Assembly: GCA_049279675.1 (NCBI GenBank)
Contig: JBAPOP010000013.1
Location: 39,525-103,524, forward strand
Length of the DNA: 64,000 nt
From: Palsa-147 sp049279675
Lineage (GTDB): Bacteria > Acidobacteriota > Terriglobia > Acidiferrales > UBA7541
Reading direction: 5' to 3'
Shown here one piece after another: positions 18,260 through 26,124 of the stretch. Positions within the stretch are counted from its first letter, which is position 1. Each line of letters starts with the position of its first letter. The notes below the pieces were generated by a model. That model saw only the letters and a program-made list of their open reading frames with translations. It searched no databases and was not told the origin of the DNA. Both the position numbers and the translations under genes were made by a program.

Positions 18260-19405
18260 ATGCGCCGATCGCTTCGCAAGTTCATCATCCTCCTTCTGGC
18301 GGTCGTCGCCCTTGCCGCGCTCCTCTACAAATTCCGCAATTCCATTGCGCTCGAGGGATTTCGATGGAGCGTTCTCGGCAACGCATGGCGCCACTCGAAT
18401 CTGTATCTGTTGCTGCTGGGAGTTGTCGCTACCTATGTTGCATATCTGGTCCGCGCGTTTCGCTGGAGTCGAATGTCTCGCTATCTCGGTCCAGGCAAAA
18501 TCGCCAGTCTCTACTCGGCGACATTAATGGGCTTCGCGTGCGTGTTCCTTCTCGGACGTGCCGGCGAACCGATACGCCCGCTCCTTATCGCGCGGAAAGA
18601 AAATCTATCGATATCGGGAATGTTCGGCGTGTATCTTCTCGAACGCGTTCTGGATCTGGGCGCTACCGCCGTATTTGCCGGCCTAGCGCTCATCGCAGTA
18701 TCGCGTGGCGGCGTTTCGGCTGCGACTGGAACTCCGCTAATGCGCGCGGTGCAGACCGGCGGCGCAGCGATCCTCGTCGCGTTCGCGGTACTCACAGCAT
18801 TTCTAATCTACTTCCGCCTCCATGGCGCTGGAGTGATAGCCGCACGGTTCGAACGCTCGGCGCTCGAAAGCAAGAATCGTTCCGGTTGGCGGCCCAAACT
18901 CGCTGCCTTAATTGCAGGTCTGAGCGAAGGACTTCATGCCCTACGCACCTGGGGCGATCTTGGCGCAGCCGTTGGCTGGACGGCCGCACACTGGATTCTT
19001 GTCGTTTTTATTTACGTCTGGATCGCCCACGCCTTCGGCGGCACGCTTGCGGCGCTCACTTTCTCGGCCGCGATGCTCGTGCTGGCATTCACCATGATCG
19101 GTTCCGCGTTGCAATTGCCTGGTGTCGGCGGGGGCGCACAAGTCGCGACGTTTCTTGTCTTCACCGTCATCTTTGGAGTAGAAAAGGAACCGGCGGCGGC
19201 CGCGGCCATTACGATTTGGCTGATTACGTTCGCAAGCTCGATTGTCGTTGGCGTTCCGCTGCTGCTGCGCGAAGGCTGGTCCATGGGCGAATTGCGGCGC
19301 GTTGCGAGCGCCGAAAAGGAAGCAGTCGTGCTCGAAGCCGAAGAACATCTCGCGCAAGAACCGCGAGCGGATGATCGTGGCGCGAAGCGAGACGCGCGGC
19401 CATGA
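18260..19405 (+). CDS. Lysylphosphatidylglycerol synthase-TM / UPF0104 flippase-like membrane protein
   Basis: 381 residues with about eight hydrophobic helices, opening with a positively charged MRRSLRKF before the first one. The conserved family stretch around RAFRWSRMSRYLG and GRAGEPIRPLLIARKE places it in the UPF0104/AglD2 family, whose members resemble the flippase half of MprF. The soluble aminoacyl-transferase domain of MprF is absent. A hydrophilic tail rich in Glu/Arg ends the protein. It overlaps nrdR by four bases (ATGA), so the two are co-transcribed. The cargo is unknown; a lipid or polyprenyl-linked substrate is usual for the family. Confidence 0.78.
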   Translation: MRRSLRKFIILLLAVVALAALLYKFRNSIALEGFRWSVLGNAWRHSNLYLLLLGVVATYVAYLVRAFRWSRMSRYLGPGKIASLYSATLMGFACVFLLGRAGEPIRPLLIARKENLSISGMFGVYLLERVLDLGATAVFAGLALIAVSRGGVSAATGTPLMRAVQTGGAAILVAFAVLTAFLIYFRLHGAGVIAARFERSALESKNRSGWRPKLAALIAGLSEGLHALRTWGDLGAAVGWTAAHWILVVFIYVWIAHAFGGTLAALTFSAAMLVLAFTMIGSALQLPGVGGGAQVATFLVFTVIFGVEKEPAAAAAITIWLITFASSIVVGVPLLLREGWSMGELRRVASAEKEAVVLEAEEHLAQEPRADDRGAKRDARP

Positions 19406-19866
19406 AGTGTCCCTTCTGCTCGAACATCAACGACAAAGTGGTGGATTCGCGCGAAGGCCGCGCGGGCGATCTCATTCGCCGCCGTCGCCAATGCCTCAAG
19501 TGCAATCGCCGCTTCACCACCTACGAGCGCATCGACGAAGTGCCCTACATGGTCATTAAGAAAGATGGCCGCCGGGAGCGCTTCGACCGCAAAAAAATTC
19601 TTCAGGGATTGCTCAAAGCTTGCGAGAAGCGCCCCGTCCCGACTTCGAAGCTTGAAGCCATCGTGGACGAAGCCGAGCAGGTCGTAAGCGAGTCCACGAA
19701 ACGCGAACTCACGACGGTCGAAATTGGCGCCCTGTTGATGTCACGCCTCAAGAAGCTCGACAAGGTGGCTTACGTTCGCTTCGCTTCCGTGTATTCGGAT
19801 TTCAAAGACGTGAAGGAATTCATGAATGAACTGAAGGGCTTGCTTCGCGAACGCGCGCGAAAGTAA
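19402..19866 (+). CDS. nrdR: Transcriptional repressor NrdR
   Basis: Represses ribonucleotide reductase genes when dATP is high. 154 residues is the normal length. The N-terminal zinc ribbon is CPFC (residues 3-6) and CLKC (31-34) around VVDSREG and RRRRQ, followed by RRFTTYERI and the ATP-cone domain (VIKKDGRRERFDRKKI to RFASVYSDFKDV). NrdR would bind NrdR boxes upstream of nrd genes, none of which lies in this window. It is coupled to the membrane protein gene by a four-base overlap. Confidence 0.97.
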   Translation: MKCPFCSNINDKVVDSREGRAGDLIRRRRQCLKCNRRFTTYERIDEVPYMVIKKDGRRERFDRKKILQGLLKACEKRPVPTSKLEAIVDEAEQVVSESTKRELTTVEIGALLMSRLKKLDKVAYVRFASVYSDFKDVKEFMNELKGLLRERARK

Positions 19867-19895
19867 TTCGAAGGCGCGTGCCGCGAAATTTCCGT

Positions 19896-20849
19896 TTATG
19901 CGTGCCAGACGCCGGCAGCAAAATTTTTAAGCGTCCGGAATCCGAGTTCCTCGTAAAGTTTCACCGCCGTCGCATTCATCGAAGTTACGGTCAGCGAAAG
20001 CGAATGAAAGTGGCGCGCGCGCAGCGCCTGAATCGAAGCTTCCATCAAATATCGCCCAATCCCGGCGCCGCGATACCCCGGCCTCACGCAAATTTGCGTG
20101 GTGTGTCCCACGCCTTCCGCGACCGTTGACGTCAAGACCATGCCGATCGGCGGTTCGCCGCTCGCCTCGCGTACCAGAAACGACGCCTCTGGCAGAAATT
20201 GCCCGCATCCCGGCAGGATCACGATATTTCGCAGAAATTTCATTCCGCCCGCATCGCTGCGATATTGATCGTTGATGTCCCCGTCCACATGATCGGCGTA
20301 AGCAATCTGAATGAGTCTTGCGCACGCTTCGAAGTTGCGGTCGCTCCATCTTTCGATTTTCATTCCCGTCGAAAGCGCGTTGCCTTTCAGCATCACTTCT
20401 GAAAGCTTCAGCATCATGAATTGGCGCGGATACAGCCGGAAATGCTGCGAGAGCAGTGCTGCGTCGAGCGCGCCGCCAAACGGCATAATCTGCGCTTCCA
20501 CGCGATTCACGCGCGGCGTCGCGCGCAGCGTCGAGAGCATTTCGCTTAGCAGGCTGTCGGTCACCTCGGCTTGCGGGAAGCGCGGGGATGCGAATAGCCC
20601 GCCGATCAGTCCCTTGTGATCTTCGAGGACGTAGAAGCCGTATCCGGCGGCCTCGTATCCTTCCGACGCAACGTACCCGCCCAAGGTATGCGAATCCACA
20701 AAACGGCGAATCAAATCGAGAGATGGCCGGTAATCCCAGGAGAGTTCATCGCGCCAATAGTGGGCTTCTTCTTCAAACAGACGCTCGAGGTCGCGCGTCT
20801 GCATCTGCCGGAGGTCGAGGAGCTGTACGGTCTTGGACTTTTGCTCCAC
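19896..20849 (-). CDS. GNAT-family N-acetyltransferase
   Basis: 317 residues, about twice one GNAT domain. The C-terminal half has the acetyl-CoA loop RPGYRGAGIGRYLMEASI (motif A, Q/RxxGxG/A) and the end motif NATAVKLYEELGF. The N-terminal half (WDYRPSLDLIRRFV, GYGFYVLEDHKGLIGGLFAS) looks like a second, degenerate GNAT half. The acetyl acceptor is unknown. The gene is monocistronic, convergent with nrdR (29 bases) and divergent from the hydrolase-like gene. A start at 20849 gives a sensible N-terminus. Confidence 0.82.
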   Translation of the reverse strand: MEQKSKTVQLLDLRQMQTRDLERLFEEEAHYWRDELSWDYRPSLDLIRRFVDSHTLGGYVASEGYEAAGYGFYVLEDHKGLIGGLFASPRFPQAEVTDSLLSEMLSTLRATPRVNRVEAQIMPFGGALDAALLSQHFRLYPRQFMMLKLSEVMLKGNALSTGMKIERWSDRNFEACARLIQIAYADHVDGDINDQYRSDAGGMKFLRNIVILPGCGQFLPEASFLVREASGEPPIGMVLTSTVAEGVGHTTQICVRPGYRGAGIGRYLMEASIQALRARHFHSLSLTVTSMNATAVKLYEELGFRTLKNFAAGVWHA

Positions 20850-20992
20850 GGATGGATTATAGCTCCGCCTCGCTTCGCGCCCAAAATATTACTCAAGCGG
20901 CAAGCAAGTGCGCGGCGCCCCGCAGCGCGCTTTCTGAACTGTGCTAACATCCGTCACGATATCAATTTAGCGAGGCTTTTCACAGGATTCTA

Positions 20993-21925
20993 ATGTCCCT
21001 GTTATCTGAGCTGAGATATCCGACTACCCCGCTCGCCAAGACCATCTCTGGGGTCCTGGCAATCCTATTATTCGCCTTCTTCGGGACGACAGTCACCGCC
21101 GGATTCTTGCTGCGCCAAATTTTGAAGCCTTCACGCAATCCCACGACGATGGATTTGAACGTCATGATGGGCCATCCGACCACGTTTTCATTTCCCGTGG
21201 AGGGTGGCGAAAGGGAAGGTTGGTTTTTCCCGGGATTGCAGGGCGCGGCCACGATCGTTTTCTGCCACGGCTACGGCTCGCAGCGCGGCGACATTCTGAC
21301 ACTAGTTTCGGCGCTTCAGGATCAGCAATACAACGTCTTCGTTTTCGATTTCGCAGGGCACGGAGCGAGTCCGGGCGCGACAACTCTCGGTTATCGCGAA
21401 TCGGACGAATTGCGCGCCGCGATCAACGCTTTGGCCGGACGCCCTGACGTTGATCCGAAGCACTTCGGCGTTTGGGGAATGGACATCGGTGCTTACGCTG
21501 CGCTCGAAGCGGCCGAAGCGGATCCGCGCATCGTCGCCGTTGCAGTCGATTCCGTCTACGACGATCCCGTCGATCTTCTTCGCATTCAGGTGAAGAAGTC
21601 GGGGCTCACGGCGCTTCCTTTCGTAATGCGCTTCTGCGAGATCGGCTTCCGTCTCATTAATTATCAATACCGGCAGGATCCGCCGGTCTCGGCTCATTTC
21701 GGCCGCTTGCAAGGAACCGCCAAGCTCTTCATCCAGTCGCAAGACCGCACGCTTCTTGCCTTATCTACCGGTCAACTCTTTCAGAAAGCTCCTGATCCCA
21801 AACGGCAGGAAGCGACGCGCGTGACTTATTCCGAGATGAGCGATGAGGATCGCAAGACCTACGAGAACATGCTCGTCTCGTTTTTTCTGCTGAATCTCCC
21901 AGTGTCCGGCCAAGCAGTCCACTAA
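20993..21925 (+). CDS. Membrane-anchored alpha/beta-hydrolase-fold protein with altered nucleophile elbow
   Basis: 310 residues. A hydrophobic helix at about residues 18-38 (GVLAILLFAFFGTTVTAGFLL) anchors it. The fold is recognisable from the oxyanion motif HGYGSQRGD and the strand VFVFDFAGHGAS. The nucleophile elbow reads GMDIG, placing Asp164 where serine hydrolases have Ser (GxSxG). The expected catalytic His near the C-terminus is not evident: SQDRTLLALSTGQLF occupies the region. It may be a dehalogenase-like Asp enzyme or a non-catalytic relative. ATG at 20993; convergent with the GT39 gene, no operon partner. Confidence 0.7.
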   Translation: MSLLSELRYPTTPLAKTISGVLAILLFAFFGTTVTAGFLLRQILKPSRNPTTMDLNVMMGHPTTFSFPVEGGEREGWFFPGLQGAATIVFCHGYGSQRGDILTLVSALQDQQYNVFVFDFAGHGASPGATTLGYRESDELRAAINALAGRPDVDPKHFGVWGMDIGAYAALEAAEADPRIVAVAVDSVYDDPVDLLRIQVKKSGLTALPFVMRFCEIGFRLINYQYRQDPPVSAHFGRLQGTAKLFIQSQDRTLLALSTGQLFQKAPDPKRQEATRVTYSEMSDEDRKTYENMLVSFFLLNLPVSGQAVH

Positions 21926-21951
21926 TCGCACGCCTTCTCTCGCGCGGCAGG

Positions 21952-23601
21952 CTACGGCTGCTCAGCCACAACCTGCGCTCTGATACACGGCGGATTACCA
22001 AACGCCGATACGTTTCCCACCATCGCCTTCTGGCTCAACTCATCCAAGCCTTCAGGAGTCGTAAACACAATCGAGGCGCCGAGAATGTCGGGAGTCCACT
22101 CCGGAAGTTGCCGCCCGTAATAAAAGTTCAATCCGTATTCCCAATTCCGGTTCACGTGGTAGACCGCGACAGCTTCAGTCCGATGCACCACAAACCACGC
22201 TTTGGGAGGCAGAAGCGGCCGAGCCGAGAGTGGCGGAGTCCTGATCGAAAGCGCGATTCCGCCGACGGTTAGCACGAACAGCACGCACGCAGCCAGCATC
22301 CCAGTGGCCACCCGTGGCGGCGCGAGAAACGGAGTGGTGCTCACCAGAAAAAACACCAGAATTTCAAACGCCCGGACATCGCGCACGAAATAATCCGGAA
22401 TGTACGCCGCGAATTGGAGTGCGGCGTAATACAAGATCAGCCAGAGCGTCAGGCCTGCCGCCGCTAGCAAATACCGCGTGGGCCACTTCGTCTGAACGAT
22501 CCAGCGATCGAAGCTGACGGCGAGAAGCAGCGCGATTGCGGGAATTGACGGCAGGATGTATCCAGGCAATTTCGATTGCGAAGCGCTGAAGAACACAACG
22601 GGGAAAATCGCCCAGCAGGCGAGAAAGAATCCGGGGGAGTCGTGCCACGATTTTTCGCGCCACAATCGCCAGCCTTCTTCGGCCGCCGGCCAGAGTAGAA
22701 GTGTCCACGGAACAAGCGCAAGTAGAAGGATGGGCCCGAAAAACCAGAACGGTCGCACGTGCTGAAAAACCGGGCTGACATAACGCTCGACGTTATGCAG
22801 AAATAAGAACGTCCGCAGGAAATCTGGATTTCGCGCGGCGCAAATCGCATACCAGGGAACGGCGATGATCGCGAACGCTCCAATTGCGTACCGATTCACA
22901 AATCGCCGCCACACCTTCCAATTTCGCGTGCACAGCGCCCACAGGCCGAGGCTTCCGCCGGCGAGAACGATTGCTGCCGGCCCTTTGGCGAGCATCGCCA
23001 CTCCCAGCCACCCGCCGAACAACGCCGCACCTGTTGCCGTTGAGCCGATCGCAGGGCCGCTGGCGGGCGCAGGCTGAGGATCACCCGTGTCAGACGCTCT
23101 CAAGCCGCGAAGCAGGCCAGCCTCGCGTAGAATTCCGCCCGCGCAAACCATCGCGAACGCAACGCTCGCGCTGAATAGCATGTCCGGCGTCGCAGCGCGC
23201 GAGAATCCGATGGCCGCGGCGGTGGTGGAGAAAATCATGATCGCGATCCACGCCGTTCTCTCGCCGTATTCCTTCAGCGCAAACCATGCGATCCCGCAGG
23301 CGGCCAGCAACGCGGAAATTGCCGACGGCAATCGCGCAGCAATTTCTCCCGACTTCAGAAATCTAAATCCAATCCCGGCGAGCCAGTAATAAAGAACTGG
23401 TTTTTCAAACCACGGTTGGCCGTAAAGCCGCGGCGTCACCCAGTCGTGCGTTTGCGCCATCGCCCGTGCGATCCAGGCGTAACGCGGTTCATCCGGGCCG
23501 ATCAGGCCGACCGTAGCTAGCTGCGTGAAAAATGCCAGCACCGGAACGAGAACGGCAACAATGATTGCGATAATTCTTAGTGTGCGCTGGCTCTTGGTCA
23601 A
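21952..23601 (-). CDS. GT39/ArnT-like membrane glycosyltransferase
   Basis: 549 residues with a dozen or so hydrophobic helices. The first periplasmic loop has GPDEPRYAWIARAM (Asp37, Glu38), the acidic motif of GT39/GT83 enzymes that use polyprenyl-phosphate sugars, followed by WFEKPVLYYW. The C-terminal periplasmic domain carries a short mixed sequence ending in RAQVVAEQP. These enzymes add sugars such as aminoarabinose or mannose to lipid A or proteins outside the inner membrane. The neighbouring LpxL-like and lpxD genes fit lipid A or envelope glycan modification. The donor sugar cannot be inferred. Confidence 0.86.
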   Translation of the reverse strand: MTKSQRTLRIIAIIVAVLVPVLAFFTQLATVGLIGPDEPRYAWIARAMAQTHDWVTPRLYGQPWFEKPVLYYWLAGIGFRFLKSGEIAARLPSAISALLAACGIAWFALKEYGERTAWIAIMIFSTTAAAIGFSRAATPDMLFSASVAFAMVCAGGILREAGLLRGLRASDTGDPQPAPASGPAIGSTATGAALFGGWLGVAMLAKGPAAIVLAGGSLGLWALCTRNWKVWRRFVNRYAIGAFAIIAVPWYAICAARNPDFLRTFLFLHNVERYVSPVFQHVRPFWFFGPILLLALVPWTLLLWPAAEEGWRLWREKSWHDSPGFFLACWAIFPVVFFSASQSKLPGYILPSIPAIALLLAVSFDRWIVQTKWPTRYLLAAAGLTLWLILYYAALQFAAYIPDYFVRDVRAFEILVFFLVSTTPFLAPPRVATGMLAACVLFVLTVGGIALSIRTPPLSARPLLPPKAWFVVHRTEAVAVYHVNRNWEYGLNFYYGRQLPEWTPDILGASIVFTTPEGLDELSQKAMVGNVSAFGNPPCIRAQVVAEQP

Positions 23602-23712
23602 TGTGTCGCCAGTTTATCAAAAGAAGTCGCCGGATTTGAATCGCACGTTCCTAATCGCAAGCATGATTCCAAGGTGGCCCGCTCCCGCGGGACTATGACA
23701 GAATGACCGCGC

Positions 23713-24618
23713 ATGCGCGAACGCATCGAATATTTTGCCGCGTGGTCGGTCATGAAAGGAATGGGATTGCTTCCGCGCTCGCTCGCGCGGAGCGTGGGCG
23801 CCGCATTCGCGCGAATCGCTTATTGGGTGCGCACACCTCTGCGTCGCGCCGCCGATTTCAATCTCGAACTCGCCTTTCCCGATTGGAGCGATTCGCAGCG
23901 CCGCGAAACCATCCGCAAGATGGTCCGTAACATCGGCTGGATGGGAGCTGAATTCACTCAGTTTCCCAAATACAATCGTGAGAATATCGACCGCGTCATC
24001 ATTCTCGACGGAAACGAGAACTATCTCGAAGCCCTCGGCCGCGGTAAAGGCGTGCTGTTCCTCACCGGCCATATGGGTCCCTGGGAGCTTTCCTCGTTCG
24101 CTCACGCGGTGTATGGATATCCCTGTCATTTTCTCGCGCGGCCCATCGAAAATCGGCGCGTGGACGCGCTCGTCAATCACTATCGCTGTCTCTCGGGCTG
24201 CCGCATGATCGACAAGAACGATTCTGCCCGCTCGATGTTTCGGATTTTGCGCGGTGGCGGCGTGATCGGCGTTCTCGCCGATCAGAACACCTCTCTTGGG
24301 GAAGGCGTTTTCGTGCCGTTCTTTGGGATTCCGGCGTGCAGCACTTCCGGATTGGCACGCTTGGCGCTGCGCACGGGCGCAGCCGTGGTTCCCGGTTACG
24401 CTTTCTGGGATGAAGCGATCGGCAAATATCGTTTGCACTTCGAACCTGCGGTCGAACTCGTCCGCACCGACGATGAAGAAAGCGACGTCGTTGCAAACAC
24501 AGCAAAGTTTATGAAAGTCGTCGAGAATTTTGCGCGCGCGCACCCGGATCAGTGGCTTTGGGTCCATAAGCGCTGGAAGACGCGCCCGCCGGGCGAGAAG
24601 CCAATTTATCCGTTCTAG
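23713..24618 (+). CDS. LpxL/HtrB-family lysophospholipid (lipid A) acyltransferase
   Basis: 301 residues. The acyltransferase motif is GHMGPWE with His120 and Glu125 as the catalytic pair. Further family blocks are FLARPIENRRVD, GVLADQN, FVPFFGIPA and the C-terminal HPDQWLWVHKRWKTRP. LpxL/LpxM enzymes add secondary acyl chains to Kdo-lipid A. Lying 80 bases before lpxD supports a lipid A role, though an ornithine-lipid or phospholipid acyltransferase is possible. ATG 23713 is divergent from the GT39 gene, with about 110 bases between. Confidence 0.88.
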   Translation: MRERIEYFAAWSVMKGMGLLPRSLARSVGAAFARIAYWVRTPLRRAADFNLELAFPDWSDSQRRETIRKMVRNIGWMGAEFTQFPKYNRENIDRVIILDGNENYLEALGRGKGVLFLTGHMGPWELSSFAHAVYGYPCHFLARPIENRRVDALVNHYRCLSGCRMIDKNDSARSMFRILRGGGVIGVLADQNTSLGEGVFVPFFGIPACSTSGLARLALRTGAAVVPGYAFWDEAIGKYRLHFEPAVELVRTDDEESDVVANTAKFMKVVENFARAHPDQWLWVHKRWKTRPPGEKPIYPF

Positions 24619-24698
24619 GGCCGCCGAGGCGGCACACTCGCACGGCTGAATGGATTCGCCTCAACTCGGAATCTTGAAGTCCCGTGAGGACCATATAT

Positions 24699-25700
24699 AT
24701 GACTCGCACCGCTGCAGAACTTGTCCAGCACCTCCGCGCAGAAATTGCGGGCGACCCCAGGGCTCCAATTACATCGCTCGGCAGTCCCGAGACCGCCGGA
24801 CCCGACAGTTTGATTTACGTCGAAAGTGAGAAGCATCGACCGAGGGCTGAGGCGTCGCGCGCGCAATGCGTCCTGGCCCCGCCTGGGATGGCTTTGACCG
24901 GTAAAACCGTCATTGGCGTCGCCTCGCCCAAATTGGCATTCGCCCAGGCTGCAGCCTGGCTCTTCCCGCGCAAACTAGATCAGGCATTCATCCATCCCAC
25001 CGCTGTCGTTTCAGCCACCGCGCGCATATCGAGCGATGTGTCCATCGGGCCTCACGCCGTGATCGAGGACCATGTCTCCATCGGGTCTGGCACCCAGATC
25101 GGCGCGTTTTGCTTCATTGGCTCCGGTTCAACGATTGGCCCAGACTGCCATCTATTCCCACGTGTAACGCTCTACGGGGGCGTAAGCCTCGGACGCAGCG
25201 TCATCATTCATTCCGGGGCGGTTATCGGTGCGGATGGCTTCGGTTACGTTTTCGGGGAAGGCCGCCATTGGAAGTTTCCGCAGATCGGAAGCGTCGAAAT
25301 CGGCGACGACGTCGAAATTGGCGCTAACACGACCGTCGATCGAGGCTCTCTCGACACCACACGGATTGGCAACGGCGTCAAACTTGATAACCTCGTGCAG
25401 GTGGCCCATAACGTTCAAATAGGTGAACACACGATCATAGCCTCGCAAACTGGCATTTCCGGCAGCTGCGTCATCGGAAAACGTGTCTCGATGGGGGGAC
25501 AGGTGGGACTCGGCGATCACTGCGAGATCGACGACGACGCAATTATCGGCGGCCAGGCTGGAATATTGCCGGGGAAGAAGATTCCGTCCGGCCAAATCCT
25601 TTGGGGGACGCCTGCGCGACCGTTGCAGCGATTCAAGGAGCAGTATGCGTGGCTGAGTCGCCTACCGGAAATAGGAAAGCGTCTTCGCAAAATGGAATGA
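24699..25700 (+). CDS. lpxD: UDP-3-O-acylglucosamine N-acyltransferase
   Basis: Third step of lipid A synthesis: transfers an acyl chain from ACP to the 2-amino group of UDP-3-O-acyl-glucosamine. 333 residues. The N-terminal uridine-binding domain (about 1-95) is followed by a left-handed beta-helix of hexapeptide repeats (SIGPHAVIED, TQIGAFCFIG and so on). The catalytic His is in VQVAHNVQIGEHT and the family block IIHSGAVIGADGFGYVF is intact. ATG 24699 has AGGA eight bases upstream; a GTG at 24684 is possible but worse placed. It is the only classical lpx gene in the window besides the acyltransferase before it. Confidence 0.95.
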   Translation: MTRTAAELVQHLRAEIAGDPRAPITSLGSPETAGPDSLIYVESEKHRPRAEASRAQCVLAPPGMALTGKTVIGVASPKLAFAQAAAWLFPRKLDQAFIHPTAVVSATARISSDVSIGPHAVIEDHVSIGSGTQIGAFCFIGSGSTIGPDCHLFPRVTLYGGVSLGRSVIIHSGAVIGADGFGYVFGEGRHWKFPQIGSVEIGDDVEIGANTTVDRGSLDTTRIGNGVKLDNLVQVAHNVQIGEHTIIASQTGISGSCVIGKRVSMGGQVGLGDHCEIDDDAIIGGQAGILPGKKIPSGQILWGTPARPLQRFKEQYAWLSRLPEIGKRLRKME

Positions 25701-25815
25701 GCCTTTCTGAAAATTACCACAAAAGGATTTTTCCACAGGCGTGAGCGTCGCTCGACTGCCGCCGCAAACACCTAAAAGCCGCCCCGCATGTCGGTGTCCG
25801 CCGTCGTCTTTTTTG

Positions 25816-25844
25816 TTGACCCAGAACCAATTAGCCGACATAAT
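25816..25844 (+). promoter_or_regulatory. Sigma70-like promoter upstream of the hopanoid operon
   Basis: TTGACC (25816-25821), a 17-base spacer and CATAAT (25839-25844) make a near-consensus promoter in an otherwise GC-rich 424-base gap (25701-26124). Transcription would begin near 25851, leaving a leader of about 270 bases before the shc start at 26125. No gene is supported inside the gap; a 78-codon open frame there has no ribosome site or recognisable content. The long leader could hold regulation, but no known riboswitch was recognised. Confidence 0.6.
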
Positions 25845-26124
25845 TTATGGGGGAGCTCCGTATCTATCTGGAATAGTTGGGGATCGACGATGCAACCACC
25901 CACTGTTTCAGGTCATCTCTAAGATGCGTGGGCGTCTGGGCGAGTCGAGCGGCAGGGGCATTAACGCGAGGCGTTAACGCGGCGGCTGCCGGTTGCCATC
26001 GAGTTGGTATCTCAAGTAGTTGGCGATCCCGCAGGATTCGTTTGAATTGAACAGTATTGAGCCGCGCAGCTGTTGAATGGCTGCCGCGCCACTAATTTTG
26101 CATCTCAGGAGTTGATTAGCGCTT

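Noticed and set aside
23617..24567. 316-codon open frame opposite the LpxL-like gene
   Set aside because: It lies antisense over a gene with clear acyltransferase motifs; its product is Arg/His/Ala-rich with no domain. A GC-rich shadow frame.
25741..25977. 78-codon frame in the leader of the hopanoid operon
   Set aside because: No ribosome site, no family resemblance, and it overlaps the predicted promoter.
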